This document shows positions 1 through 12,599 of a stretch of 64,000 nt of DNA, piece after piece. The notes below the pieces were generated by a model, which saw only the letters and a program-made list of their open reading frames with translations, ran no database searches and had not been told where the DNA came from. The position numbers and the translations under genes are program-made. This DNA is from Limonium bicolor (taxonomy: Eukaryota > Streptophyta > Magnoliopsida > Caryophyllales > Plumbaginaceae), in assembly GCA_023374045.1 (NCBI GenBank), contig CM041776.1, forward strand, positions 349,245,636-349,309,635. The letters are read 5' to 3'. Positions within the stretch are counted from its first letter, which is position 1; each line of letters begins with the position of its first letter.

Positions 1-1439
1 AGTGCAAGAAGAAATATATTACTGAGGACATGAGTCCAGGGAGCAAAAATATTGTCTCCGACCACTTTACCACCCATGCCACTAGGGCAATTGCACTTAC
101 AACAAGATAACTGACAACACGAACTAATAAACAACTAAAAGGACATCCATCAAAAGGGAGATAGACAACAGAATACTTGACAATAACCGTGTGATGGACA
201 TTACCAGTTTACTAAACACGACGTGGGACGACCGCACTCCGATAGGAGCATGTGGGCCTGATAGACTTATTTATAAGTTAGTCGGGTAAGTAGTAATGTA
301 TCAGTATGGTACCCCATGTATGTAGACAAGTAGTGTTAGGAACACGAGAAGTAGTCAACTCCGTGTCAAGGACAGTAATGCAGATTACCTCGAAGATGGA
401 CGGGAAGAGCCGCAATTAAACCAACGGGCTAGAGAAATCAAGAACCTTCAACACAGAGTAGCAGACAGTATACAATGAAGACGCGAACACTAAGGATAGA
501 AACATGAAAACCAATTGCATGAGCAAATAATATATAGAACCCTCATAAGGATCGAGTAAATTCTTGCAATCCAGAGGAACCTACCAGATGATGTGAACAT
601 AATCGTTATGAGAATTAACAACCGACGAATCAACTGGGATGTGGTACACGTGGAAGCGACCAACAAGAACAACCATCAATAATAAATACGTGGGCGAACT
701 TAGACGAGTAAAACTCGCAGGGAATACTGTGGAATGGAAGATGAAGCTACATAACTCTAATTCGAGCACAACATATGGATTCCCCTGGCAGAAAGCAGGA
801 AGAACCATACGAACGTTGATGCCAACCCGACACACGGGAAGATGTAATGGATATCAACACTAGGTAAGTATCAAAGAACTACAACAGTGTGTTACTCCGG
901 AACCAAACCACCAGGAGACACGGATGACCATCCTTACCTCCGTGGACATGAAGGCTAGTACATCTCAGTATTAAAAAGACAAGTGCAAAGAGCACTAAGT
1001 ACTAACAATAGCCAATGCCATATTACACCTCAAGCTGAATATCAGTGAGAGAAGACACACGATAGTAATCCAAACGAGAGGATACACAGCAATGAAAAGA
1101 GGCAAACTGAGCCTATGTTCATGGGTCTGCACCTCAATATGGAGCGAGTGGGCCCATTTGAATGAATCCGGGAGAGAGCACAAACAGATCAGTGCCTCAC
1201 CCTTTATGTATTGTGGAGCCCGGAAGGGCTAGAGTCATACCCTTCTCTCTGATATGAGGATAATCCACTCCAAAGGTGGAAGATGCCACACGGGAGTTGG
1301 AGAACTCTATGAGAGCCAAGTATCCAGCGCTCCTTATTGAGCGGCTGTTGTATACTTGTGGGGTACGGGGGCGTAACCCTTTTTAGGGGGGGTAGAGCCT
1401 CTTGGCTGTGCACGTGTATGCACTAAGTTTTGTTGTTTC

Positions 1440-1581
1440 GTATGCTGGGCATACAGTAGTTTATGGTATGCGGGGCATACGATGTTTGTTTGTTTGCTTG
1501 TTTCGTATGCGGGGCATACATGAATTGGTGGTATGCGGGGCATACGATGTTTGTTGGTTTTGTTTGGTACGTGGGGCATAC
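1440..1581. repeat. Array of five palindromic GTATGCGGGGCATAC motifs
   Basis: A 15-base inverted-repeat motif (GTATGC, GGG, GCATAC) occurs at about 1,440, 1,466, 1,505, 1,531 and 1,567. The first (CTGGGC core) and last (GTACGTGGGG start) are imperfect. The spacing alternates near 26 and 36-39 bases, and the spacers are rich in TGTTTG. Each copy can form a six-base-pair hairpin. The array lies inside the non-coding internal region of the gypsy element, about 460 bases upstream of its polypurine tract. Confidence 0.85.
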
Positions 1582-2024
1582 GTTGTTGATTTGTTTGTGT
1601 GTGATGTGCACTTGTATGTATGTATCTTATGAGATACCTGTTTGAATGATGTGTATACACCCATGTGTGTAGTACCTTTCTTATGATACTTGTGATATAT
1701 ATTTATATTACCTTATAGATTGATTACATATGGTATCGCCTAGATACTAAATGAATCATTAGATATGGAATGTGGAAGGATGGTATGTTATGGACACCTC
1801 GGGGAGGTTGTCAGGGTTTGTAGAATTGATAGGAAATAATGGTGCTGATGGATCGCCTATATCCATATGTTTGAATTAACGCCACAAATGATGGCTATGT
1901 GCTGTATAAGCACAATACGATGTGTGTAAATGATATATCACATAGATATACATTATGGGAATCATGGGTAGTTATATTTATATACATACCTATTTGAGAA
2001 AGCGACTTCGGGACGAAGTCTTTT

Positions 2025-2037
2025 TAAGGGGGTAGAT
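2025..2037 (+). other. Polypurine tract of the 5-kb-LTR gypsy element
   Basis: The run TAAGGGGGTAGAT immediately precedes the TGAAATACCCC start of the LTR. This is the expected position for plus-strand priming in reverse transcription. The same tract, with one extra G, precedes the LTR of the minus-strand relative at 62,917. Confidence 0.8.
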
Positions 2038-5000
2038 TGAAATACCCCTAACCAATAAAACATTGATTAAACATCTAACAAATTTAATTAAGGCCTAAAC
2101 ATGCCTTAAAAGTCAATTGAGAACAACAATGGTCAACACAAAGCAAGAATTGCACCCTTTGACCGTTTAGGGTAAATACATACCCAAATGAACTCCTTAG
2201 GACCTAAAATTTGTCCTAAGCATATTAAATCATAAATGAACAAAATAAAACCGTTCTCAAAGAAAACCAAGCTCAGAAACACCTTGGGACACAAAATGTG
2301 CACTAAAACATCTTAAAGCACGTTTATGTGTATGAGCTCTAAGATATTGACTTTTTGTCACTTTAAGACCTAGATTACATTCTTTATAACATTAATGTGA
2401 CATGATAGACTATATCATGGTCAAAGTTTAAAAATAAAATCAAAATTGGTGATTTTGGGTGAATAGTACCCAAAATAACATTTAATTTCCTAAACTAAAC
2501 CATGGTCAAAGGTCATCCCTTGACTTCACCACCCATTGCAGCCTGCCTAAGGGCTTCATTCCTATCCATTAAGCAACATAAATATCTAGACAATCTAATG
2601 ACTCACCTTTAACTATTCTTTACTTTAACATATATTCCTTTATAAGCTAAATTAGTCATTCTTTCTCACCTACCTCCTTTCCAGCCGATTCCAGCAAGCT
2701 CCAGCACTCTCTTTCCCCCTCCATGGTCATCCTCAAGCAGCCATATTCAGAGGATAACATAATCTAGCTAAGGTAACCATTTAAGGTGTAAAATAGTTCA
2801 AATTCTTCACCTTTCTTTCCTCTTTCCATTGAACTAAGCTTCAATCATTTCCATCCATGATTGTAGAGTGTATTGGTAGTTAAAAGAGGGGGGTTTGCTC
2901 GGCTGTAACAGGGAAGAAGGAGGGAAGCACAAAGCTTGATCTTTTAAGGTAAAAATGTGCTTTAAGCACATATCTCTTCATTCCCTTCATTTATGGTTGA
3001 GAATATTAGTTTTATAGGCTTATTATCTCCTTCTTTACATGATCGTTCAGTTGGTATATCAAGAGCTTCAAGGAATAGCCAAATCCATGCCAAAACACCA
3101 TTTTTGGCATCTTAATCAAGGTGCAAACTAGCCATCTTCTTACCTGATTCATTACGGTTTTAAGCCTTGTTTTAGTAGTCCTTTTGATGCTCTTTTACTT
3201 CTGTAAAAATAGGCCAAAGAACAGCCCTTTTTCCTTTGCATTTCTAAGGTAATGTTACCTTGAATTTGTACATTAAAACACTTCCTATGATTAGCTCTTG
3301 CTTAGGGTTTAATCATATCTTAATTTTCTGTTCAAAACATGTTTAACAAGCTGTGGGAATTTCCTCAAGCTTGCAGTGGCCAACACAAGGCCTAGCCTTG
3401 GCTAAAACAAGGTATAAATCACTTAAAACTAAACTTTGGTATATTAATATATGTTTAAGTTCATGTATATATATTGTCGTGAGTGAATATGGGTTATAAG
3501 GTCATATTTTGACCTTAGGTGGTTAAGGAATGAGTTAGTAAATTTATATAAGTAATTAAGCAACATAAAGGTCAAATTAAAACTTTATGTGGAAGATTGG
3601 TAATTTATGGAAAATACATGGTGAGGCCGAGAGTTTAATGCATTTTTGAAAGGATTTAAAATAAAAATTATAAGGTTTTAAAAGTTTTGGGGTTAAATGG
3701 TAATTTCTGGAAAATTATGGGTATAAACCATAAATAAGGGAAAGTAATGGTCAAGGCAATATTAAGGAGGTCAACCTTGACCATATGTTAGGTTTGACCA
3801 AATTAGATAAGTTAAATAATTTATTTATGGTTATATAATAAGTTATGTATTTAATTACAACATTTTTATAACATATGAGGTATATATGTTATTACCGAAA
3901 CTTAAGGGTGTAAAATGGTATTTTAAACACCCATGGGCTATTAGGAATTTTTAGGAATTTATTGGGTTGATTTTGGAATGAAAATAAACTATACATGTAT
4001 AATATATAGTTATTATGTCATTGTTAAATTTTGGATAAGTAAGTGGGGTGGAAATGTAATAACCGAGAGTTTTGGGGTTAGGAATAATATTTATAACCCT
4101 TTGGGTGAAGTTTGGTGATTTTTGGAATTATATAAGAGTATTTAATAAAATAAGTGTATAATATATAGTTTTAATAATATTATAAAACTATATGTTATAA
4201 ACTGGGTCAAATTGTAATTATAGAAAGTTGGTGGGTTTAAAAATAATTTAGAACCGATTTGGGGTCTGTTCGGAAATTTAAAACATATATAACTATAGGT
4301 TATATTAATATTAAGGTTTAAAATGTTATAATATGTGATATATATAACATAACATTATATATGGGGTCAAATTGTAAATTTGTAAAGTTAAAGGTGCTGG
4401 AAGGTAAAGGTGAACAAGACATGGTCTGTTCGGTTATTTCATAAAAATAACTATAGGTTATACCTTTTTATAAAGTTAAAGATGTTATATTATATGGTAT
4501 ATATAACATGGTATAAATTATGGGGTGTTATTGTAATAACATAAAGACATGGATGTTAATGAAATTAAAGTATAAGTATGTGCCTATTCGGCAATTAAAA
4601 ATAGTTTTGTATAAAAACTATAGGTTATAAGTTAAAAGAAATAAAAATATCATATTATATGATATTAGTATATGGTATAACATTACATAATGTTATGTGG
4701 TCAAAATAGAATTTAAACAAAGTATAGTGCTGTACCGAATATATTAAGGTTGGAAAATGAATTTTAGACTATGGTCTACAATGTTATAAATGTTATAACA
4801 ATTATATGGTATTAATGGGATTTAGATGGAATTAATATAAGTAAGGGTATTCACATTAAATAATGTGACAAACTATAAATAAATAAAATTTATAAACTAA
4901 GGTATATATTGAATAAACCTTAGGGGTTGTATATATACAACATAAACTGTTACATAATATTAGGATAAGGATCTTAATATAAGTTGTATAATATAATACA

Positions 5001-7086
5001 ATTAATGGGAATGATCATCTCATATAAGATGATAAAAATGTAACATATAATATAAGAGTTTTCAACTCATGAAACTTACATATATTGGTAAATATATACA
5101 TATGCGAGAATAATGTATATAAGGATGGATATATATTATGGTTGGAAACCATATAATATAATGGTGGAGGTTATTATATGAAAATAGTTATAAACTGTAA
5201 GTTATAAGTTTTTGAATTCAAATATAGTTTACTAAAAACGATAAATGGATTATAATACAATGTATTATAATTGATGGTGGGAAAATAATATCATATAATA
5301 AATCATGCATGTATGCATGCAACTATAGGTTATATGCCTAAGTTCAATAATGGACAAGATTAAAGGAATATAATGAATTAAACTCAACAGTCGAAATATT
5401 ACGACCTACGAGTCTAAGTAACAAGCCGACTGGTTTAGAGGAACCCGTAACAATTAATTGTTGAAATCCGGGGATGAACTGTCGGGGTTACCTGTTATTC
5501 GGAAATACCGGATCTAGTTAGTCATGGAGACTGACTTATAGTTTTATTACAGTTAGATCGTACTTCAGAAAAGGCGCCTGACGAGCTTAGTGGACTACAC
5601 TGCGCATGCATCCTAGGTCTGAGGTGTACGGTATGTAAAGGGGTTTGATCCGGGTTGTCCTGAGGAATTCCTCGGGCTCGGATTTGGTTGATATATAACT
5701 TGTGTGTTATGTGTGTGGGTACGTGTATGTGAGTATGTGTGTTACTGCATTAATTATTTATGCACGAGCATCCTACGGGACTAACACTACGTCGACTATA
5801 GATCGACTTTTATAAACATACATATGCATTTAATGTGATGACATGACGGTTACTTAATATAATACCCTTAGTATTAATATTAAGTATATGGTAACCTAAG
5901 TAAAACACTTAGGTACGAGACATGACATTGTCGGTCTCTAGAGCATGGATCTCGAACATGAATATAACCTAGATTACTTCTAGGTATGCGTGAGACCCAC
6001 TGGGCAGCTAATTAATAAATTGTATTCTCCATAAAACTAAGAGTTTATCTTAATCATATGGGAGCATGGGTATGAGATGAGGGGAGGAATCCTAGTAGTT
6101 TACGAACTACCGGGTTGCGCATTTGTGATCACTGAGGGGTACCTGATCGGGTTCCGCTCTAGGAAATTACCCAACGAGCCCTAATTGGATCGTGGGTCAG
6201 GTGGTACCTACTGTTGGTACATGGCTACGGCCTTTAAATGGACGCCTTACGAGGCAAAGTGAATAGTCAAGGGCCTCCGGACCTTTGGCGAAATGCGCAC
6301 CTTTGTGTGTACGAGAGGACTACTGTCCATTGGTAAGGTTATCGGGTTGTCCCAACGTGACGCCCAACTGGAAATTAATTAAACATGGTTTGGATGGATG
6401 AGGCCTTGAAGGCCAAATTAAATTAATTAAGGAAGGTGTTCGCTACGGCGATTATACAGTACTATAACTCGATACGTTCGTTTATACAACTGTTGTTTGT
6501 GATATGTAATGAATGTTTGGATTGGATGAATGGTTATGTATTTATGCATGTTTGTTACAGTATTGATTATATCTGTAAAATGGTAAAGCATGAAACCAAT
6601 CTAATAATAAGATGGTTAAAATGACTAAGTGACCAATAGGCTCCAGGCCCGGCATACTCAGCGTTTATCGCTGAGACTACACACATTGTGCAGGTTGCTG
6701 ATCATCGTCAAAGCCGAAGTGCGGGATCAGGGTAGTTAGGGTTTACTTTAATTACCGCACATTGAATTCATTTGTATAACAATATCAGTCCGTGGTTTGT
6801 ATAATGGTACGGTTGTATATATTCGGGATTGAGTAGACGCTCACTTGTCGACGGTTATGATTATGGACTTAGTATGATGTATAGGATTTATCTCGTTATC
6901 ACAGCGGTTTAGTAGTGTTGTTTATGTTGATTGTTGGATATAGTTCTGCTTCGTTACTCGCATGGGCGGGTAATGGTAGGTGACACCCGAGTGAGTATTG
7001 ATGTTGTTATTTATTCTTCCGCTGTAAGACGTTTTATTTATTGCTACGTGAGGGATTATTACGTGTTTATCGAGAGGGGTGTTACA
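2038..7086 (+). mobile_element. 3' LTR (5.05 kb) of Tekay/Del-like gypsy element
   Basis: The LTR starts TGAAATACCCCTAACC right after the polypurine tract and ends GAGGGGTGTTACA at 7,086, giving TG...CA termini. The end abuts copia gag sequence in mid-codon, which fixes the boundary. The whole 5,049 bases are AT-rich and non-coding; scattered short ORFs have no recognisable content. A solo LTR with the same termini and many shared internal phrases is at 53,550-58,406. LTRs this long are known in the Tekay/Del lineage and in LARDs. The matching target duplication cannot be checked because the element's left end is outside the window. Confidence 0.85.
4130..4800. repeat. Degenerate ~160-bp tandem units inside the 5-kb LTR
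   Basis: The phrase ACTATAGGTTATA recurs near 4,292, 4,452 and 4,617, each time following a TGTTCGG or TATTCGG phrase, so the unit is about 160-165 bases. A similar spaced pair is visible in the related solo LTR near 56,000 and 56,165. The copies are diverged. Repeat expansion of this kind helps explain the unusual LTR length. Confidence 0.55.
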
Positions 7087-7482
7087 CATCATCTTGAAAT
7101 TGTCGAACTGCCTCTTGAGCTGTTTGCCTTTAGCCTTTTTGACAGAGTCTGATCCAGCGTATGCCGTTTTGAGATACTCCCAAACCTCCTTGGCAGTGTG
7201 CAAACCTAACACCTTCTGTTGGTCTGAGCCTGATAGTGATGACATGATGATCCTTCGAGCTTGTCTGTTTTTGCTTATTAACTTATTATCGCTCTCACTC
7301 CAACTGGATCTTGGTTTTTCTTTGGTGACGCCATGCTTCTCAATTTTCGGCTTCAGGTCACCTTCAGTCACTACGTCCCATAGCTGCAGATCAATAGAGA
7401 TTAATTGATCCTCCATCTGTTCGCACCAACTGGTGTAGTTGAACTTTGACAGCTTTGGAGGTTTAACATAGTAGGAATTCAT
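7087..7482 (-). pseudogene. Copia gag fragment (UBN2/Retrotran_gag_2 type), truncated by gypsy insertion
   Basis: The minus-strand frame begins at ATG 7,482 and reads MNSYYVKPPKL, then FNYTSWCEQMEDQL, LWDVV, EVWEYLKTAYAG and LKRQFDNFKM. This is the N-terminal half of the gag domain of Ty1/copia elements, which builds the virus-like particle of the retrotransposon. The order of a conserved W after the start, then LWD, then EVWEYL fits the UBN2/DUF4219 family. The frame is open until the gypsy LTR begins at 7,086, so the rest of gag and pol was displaced to the left, outside the window. The ORF can be read further upstream, but that part covers the primer-binding site and LTR leader, so I take ATG 7,482 as the true start. 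Confidence 0.85.
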
Positions 7483-7527
7483 CACAATCAACCCTGAAGA
7501 AGTTTGTTCTACGTCTAGGGTTACCTT

Positions 7528-7539
7528 GCTCTGATACCA
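7528..7539 (-). other. Primer-binding site of the copia element (tRNA-iMet type)
   Basis: The minus strand reads TGGTATCAGAGC, the usual plant copia primer-binding site complementary to the initiator-methionine tRNA 3' end. It lies between the LTR (from 7,562) and the gag start. The 22-base gap to the proposed LTR end is longer than usual. Confidence 0.85.
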
Positions 7540-7561
7540 ATCGTAAATTCCTAGATGTCGG

Positions 7562-8143
7562 TGTTGAGTCTGCAACTCAGAAGGTGTCGATGGTCTGAGT
7601 TAAGAACTGAGGACAAACGGGGAGAAAGAAAGGAAGACCAGAATAGCATAAAGATAGAACCTTTATTATAATCACGTATAACAATGGTTACACAATCACG
7701 TATTCAATGCTAAAACCAACCCTCACGTCAAGAACACTATCTTGACATAATACACACGTAATTTGAGTTCTGAACTCAAATTACATACAACGAAATCAGC
7801 AGCAAAACTCTCTCTGAATTGACTCTACAATCTCACTCTCTCCCTCTGATTTTCTCTATATTAACCCTTATTGTTGCTCTCGCAAATTACATAGTATTTT
7901 TGATTTTCTCTTTTGCGTAAGTCTCCACTTTTATGACCTAAACTTTCTTCCCCTTATATAGATAAAGAGACCGTGTGAGAATTTATCATTCAAGATTTTA
8001 TCTTTAACAGCTAGATAAAATCTTGTTAAATATTCTATCTTCTTCTCTGTTCATCAGTTCAAGACTGATGGGCTTCGCTTCAGGCTAGTCTTAAAACGGG
8101 CTTCAGTATTGAACTGAGTTTGCCGATCAAAATAGCATCAACA
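7562..8143 (-). mobile_element. 5' LTR of the copia element
   Basis: On the minus strand this runs from TGTTGATGC (at 8,143) to CTCAACA (at 7,562), giving TGTTGA/TCAACA terminal inverted repeats over 582 bases. The tRNA-iMet primer-binding site and gag follow in the right order. A TATA-like CTATATAAGG lies near the middle. The 5-base flank ATAGT (8,144-8,148) should be the target duplication, but the partner is outside the window. Confidence 0.75.
7951..7961 (-). promoter_or_regulatory. Probable TATA box of the copia LTR
   Basis: The minus strand reads CTATATAAGGG, a close match to a plant TATA element, placed in mid-LTR as expected for the U3/R boundary. Inferred from sequence and position only. 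Confidence 0.55.
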
Positions 8144-9064
8144 ATAGTATATATATATATGCACTAATAAGGGTGATAGATTGAACCAAGAAAAACAACA
8201 TATGCACTAATAAGGATCGATCCTTAGGATTGTACGTTATCCTAACCAAACGAATGCAAAAAGAAAGACAGATGGACACAAAACATAAGTCCAAAAGATC
8301 ACGTACTATTGAGATAGTCGAGTAACCACTTAGTTATTGATATTAGTACAAAAAATGTCTATTTATGCGGTTTGAAGTGTCCTATTTCGGCGGTTTTAAA
8401 TTGTCGAAATGAGTCCCATTGAGATAGTGTATAGATTTATTTCAGCAGCTTCTATTAATAAACCGTTAAAATAGGTTTTTTTATTATTTATTTTGTTTCA
8501 ATCTATATAGACATACATATTTTGGCCATTATTAATAGTAACGGTTGAAATACACCTTGTTGGTACGGTGTAATCAACCTCACCTTAATCATGTCATTAA
8601 AAAAGTGTTTCTTTGGAAGGGAAGCGAAAGGGAAGGGACTGAAAAAATATATCACTTACTTTTCCCATCATATGAGGCATGAAGAAAAAAATTAAATAAA
8701 GGGAATGACGTTAAAATATTTCCCGAAGCCGAACTTTTACTACTCCCGGCTATCTATATCGTATGGGAAATCATTTCATTTCCGATTTCCTTCTGTGGTG
8801 ATGTTTGGATATAATAAGGAAATGGGTAAGGGAATGAGAAAGGAAGAACAAGGAGAATGGGAAAAGGAAAATATGTATATTGTTTGGTTATGTATAAGAA
8901 AGAGAATGGAAAATACAATAAGGAAATGTTCAAATTTTTACACACTTATTAATATCTACAAATGTACATTAAATTAAAAGTTAAGTATTACTAAATAATT
9001 TGATAATCTGTCATTATATTTAAGATAGTATAGCACTTCAAAAATAATTTAACATATTAATAAG
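8144..9064. other. Non-coding AT-rich spacer
   Basis: I see no gene. There is a short TA microsatellite near 8,150-8,161 and a repeated phrase GCACTAATAAGG (8,161 and about 8,203). From about 8,345 there is a CACTA-subterminal-like stretch (TTTATGCGGTT, TTTCGGCGGTTT) without clear termini. A purine-rich segment (8,605-8,930) resembles MITE filler, but I could not find paired ends. Confidence 0.6.
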
Positions 9065-9228
9065 GGTAAGAAGCCTTTGGTTAGCAACCCAGGAGCTTCT
9101 TCTTCTAAGAAAGTGGTTCGATTCAGCTCAGGTATGGATAATCCTACTCTGGGAAATAGTTTGTCCTTGATAAGATGGGTGAAGATATGGTGGAGTAGTC
9201 CCCTTTAATTGCCTGTTCTGATGAGAAA

Positions 9229-9534
9229 ATGCTAGAGGATGTCTCCCCTGAGTCGGATAGAGTTGTTGAGACTCCGGAGCATCTGATGGGGATGCAGACT
9301 TCTGATTCTGGTGCGGTCTGTAAGTCTCCTAACTCTATCAATATTTGCAATTCAAATTTGGTTGTTGATAATACCTTGACCCTTTCAAGACCTGGGGGTC
9401 TTGTTAAAACCCTGATTAATACATTCTCTGTTGATGCTGGGAATGCTAACAACTCTAATTTGTCCCCTGCAGAGCCTAAGTTAGGGACTCCAAGGGATGT
9501 ATCTGACAGGGAACCTCCGAATCCTGACTGTTGA
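9229..9534 (+). pseudogene. LINE ORF1 C-terminal fragment
   Basis: A 101-residue open frame rich in Ser, Pro and acidic residues ends just before the endonuclease ORF, the position of the ORF1 C-terminus in plant L1 elements. Coding-like sequence extends upstream to about 9,065 but contains a stop. No CCHC knuckle or RNA-recognition fold is visible in what remains. Assigned to ORF1 mainly by position. Confidence 0.5.
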
Positions 9535-9569
9535 TGTTGTTTGTGTCTATACTTTTGTTTTAGATGACT

Positions 9570-10500
9570 AATCTGAAAATTTGTCTTGGAATGTTTGTGG
9601 GGCTGCTAAACCTAGTTTTTCCCCAATGTTAGAAACTTGGTTAACTTCCATCGCCCTAATATTATTTTTATCTGTGAACCTAGAATTAGTGGTGATAATG
9701 CTGATACTGTCTGTTCTAAGGTTGGTTTTTTACATCAGTACCGTGTTGAAGCTAGAGGCTTCAGTGGTGGGCTCTGGTTGTTTTGGGATAATGTTGTTTC
9801 TGTTGATATAGTGCATTATGCTGATCAGTTTATCCATACCTGTATTACTTGTAATCAGTCTTCTTTTTACTGTACTTTTGTGTATGCAAAACCTGATGAT
9901 GGCAGTAGAATAGCTCTTTGGTCTGATTTATCATCCTTAAGGAGTAGCTTCTCGGGTCTTTGGTGCTTGACTGGGGATTTCAATTCGATTATCTCCCTTA
10001 ATGAAAAGAAAGGGGGTGTGAGGACTTTGAATAGAGGTAGTAAAGCCTTTGCTAGCTAGTTTAGAGCCAATAGTTTGATTGATCTTCCTAGTAAAGGTAA
10101 TGAGTTCTCTTGGACAAATAAATCTATTTTTGTTAAGTTAGATAGATCAATTGTCTCTCATGACTGGTTTGATTCCTTCCCAGACAGCTGGTTCCATATT
10201 CTCCCTAGAACCGGTTCTGATCATTCCCCTATTTTAACTTTTCTGAACCAGAGCTCTCCTCTAGGCATTGCCCCTAAACCCTTTAGGTTTCAGGTAGCTT
10301 GGGCTACCCACCCTGAATATGATTCCTTTGTGTCATCTGTCTGGCCTGAGGGTACTTCCTTAAGACAAAAGTTTATTGTTACCTCTAAAGAACTTTCCCT
10401 CTGGAATAGATCTGTTTTTGGTAATGTGTTTACCCAAAAAGGAAACTTATGCAAAGAATTGCTGGTATCCAGAAAGCTTTGGAGAAAGGTCAATCCCCTT
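9570..10500 (+). pseudogene. LINE ORF2 endonuclease (APE-like EEP) domain, frameshifted
   Basis: Motifs of the apurinic-endonuclease-like nuclease that nicks target DNA for LINE insertion appear in order. These are SWNVCGAAKPS at the start, ICEPRISG in a second frame after a shift near 9,640, TGDFNSI near 9,970, FSWTNK near 10,110, LDRS near 10,140 and GSDHSPI near 10,215. The GDFN and SDHSP motifs carry the conserved Asp, Asn and His residues. A stop codon (TAG near 10,057) and the frame change make it non-functional. The linker to the reverse transcriptase follows (VFGNVF, near 10,420). Confidence 0.85.
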
Positions 10501-11960
10501 TCCTTAGGATTTTGGAATCATCTCTTTCTAAAGAGCTTGAAACTATCCTCCTTCGTGAGGAAATTATTTGGTTTCAAAAAGCTAGGGTTAATTGGCCCCA
10601 GTTTGGGGATAAAAACACCAAATTTTTCCATAGAAACGTTCTTATTAAGCGTGCCAAAATGAAAGTTACCTCTCTTAGGGACAATGAGGGTAATATTATT
10701 TCTGGTGAGGAGAATCTTATGCAGCTGGCTGTTGAGTATTTTAATTCACTTTTTAGACAGGAACCGTCTGATAGATACCTCACAGTTCGACATCTTTTCC
10801 TTCCTTGTCAGGAGATATTATTGACCAGTGTAGTAGCTCTCCCTCCCTTGAGGAAATTGATCTCACAATTACGAGTATGAATAGCTATAAAGCCCCTGGG
10901 CCGGATGGGTTTCATGTTTGGTTTTATAAGCATCATTGGGAAATGATTAAACAGGATGTTTATAGCATGGTTTTGAACACCTTTAGTTCTCATAAGGTTG
11001 ATCCCAGCATTAACTCTCTTCTCTGCCTGATTCCTAAACTCCCTTCTCCGAGCATATGAAGCATTTCAGACCCATAGCTCTCTGCAATGTTTCTTATAAA
11101 ATTATAGCGAAAATTCTTGCTAACAGAATCAAGGTATTCCTCCCAGATGTTATCTCTCCTACTCAGACCAGCTTTGTCCCTGGCAGAAGTATCCAGGATA
11201 ATCATGTTATTATGCAAGAAGTTTTTCACTCTATGAGTAATGTGAGGAGGAAAAAAGGCTGGGCAGTTATTAAGATTGATCTGGAAAAAGCTTATGATAG
11301 ACTTTCATGAAGGTTTATCCGTGATACTTTAAATTGCCTCAGTCTCCCTTCTAGCTTTGTAGAGCTTGTTATGTCATGTGTTGAATCTGTCTCAATGAAG
11401 GTTTTGTGGAATGGCTGTGAGTCTAATCAATTCTCCCCCTCTAGAGGTATTCGGCAGGGTGACCCTCTGTCATCTTATTTGTTTGTCCTATGTATGGAAA
11501 GATTTTCGCATATGATTGACATTTTTGTCCAAGAGGGTAGATGGGAGGCTATCAGATTGAGTAGAAATGGTCCCGAGCTATCCCATCTCTTTTTTGTTGA
11601 TGACCTTGTCCTCTTTGGGACTGCAACCAAAGATAATCTCTCAAGTAAGATGACTGCCTTAATGGGTTTCTGTAAAATGTCAGGAGGCAAGGTTAGTCTT
11701 GAGAAGTCTAGGGTTATGTTCTCTAAAAATGTGGATCCTGCTCTGAAAATTAGTATCAGTAGGAGTATTGGTATCCCCATTGCTGATAACCTTGGTAAGT
11801 ATTTAGGAATCAATGTCCAGTGTGGTAGAGCCCGGGGGGATCATTTTAAGGATCTGATTGAGAAGGTCCAGAATAGGATTAGTGGCTGGAGGGAAGTCTC
11901 TATCTTTTGCTGGAAGGTTAACTCTAGTCAAATCAGTCTTAAGTTCGGTCCCAATTTTTA
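10500..11960 (+). pseudogene. LINE ORF2 reverse transcriptase domain, broken
   Basis: Reverse-transcriptase motifs are present in the right order. The pre-RT helix reads FFHRNVLIKRAKMKV. Later come SYKAPGPDGFH, FRPIALCNVSYKIIAK, QTSFVPGRSIQDN, KIDLEKAYDRL, SRGIRQGDPLS and the active-site box FVDDLVLFG (plant L1 usually has FADD). These are followed by LGKYLGINV. Stop codons at about 11,057 and 11,308 and frame shifts near 10,800 and 11,900 split the ORF. It would have copied the LINE RNA at the nicked target; it cannot do so now. Confidence 0.9.
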
Positions 11961-12599
11961 ACATGATCGTCTCAGTCTTTACCTATTTCTGTTTGCAATA
12001 AGCTAGACAGGTCCAGCAGATGCTTTCTATGGGGGCATAAGAGACAGAAAGGAAGCTCCACTCTATTGCTTGGGATACAATATGCAAACCAAAAGTGGAA
12101 GGTGGCCTTGGAGTTAGGAAGTCATCTGATATGAATCGGGGCCTGCTTAGCTAAGCTTAGTTGGAGGCTTCTTCTAAAAATCAAGACAACCTTTGGGCTA
12201 AGTTACTCCTGCAAAAGTACAAGAACCCAGATCGCAAGGGAGCTTCAAGTGTTTGGAAAAGTATTACCAGAAATTGCGATCTGATCTGCGAAGGTTCCAA
12301 ATGGAAGCTGGGTAACGGTAAGCTTATTAATTTGGAAGGATAAATGGTTAGTGGATAAACCCTTATGCTTATATTTCTCAACTTAATAGTACTAATCTTG
12401 ATGTCACTGTTGATCATTATTGGCAAGCTGATAGTGGTTGGAAATGGGATTCTCTTTCTAATCTCCTTCCTTCGGTTATTCTAAATTCTCTGGCTAGTAA
12501 AGTAATTTTCAGTGAGGAAAATAGCGATAATATTTCTGGGCTCACCATTTTCGGGTGATTTAACGGTTTCATCTGTCTATGAGCACTGTTTTACTTCAG

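Larger units (their letters stand above)
1..2037 (+). mobile_element. 3' internal region of a Ty3/gypsy (Tekay/Del-like) retrotransposon
   Basis: This stretch lies directly upstream of a long LTR and ends in a purine-rich tract (AAGGGGGTAGAT, about 2,026-2,037). Just before the tract is the inverted motif CTTCGGGACGAAG, which is common between the end of pol and the polypurine tract in plant chromoviruses. No reading frame here resembles integrase, RNase H or a chromodomain; all ORFs are short and unrelated to known proteins. The internal region is therefore either non-coding (a LARD-type non-autonomous element) or badly decayed. The 5' LTR and the rest of the element lie outside the window. 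The family call is inferred from the terminal motifs. Confidence 0.7.

Noticed and set aside
1334..1660. Overlapping ORFs with repeated HTK/CPAYH peptides
   Set aside because: They are produced by the palindromic GTATGCGGGGCATAC array and have no codon-level constraint that I can see.
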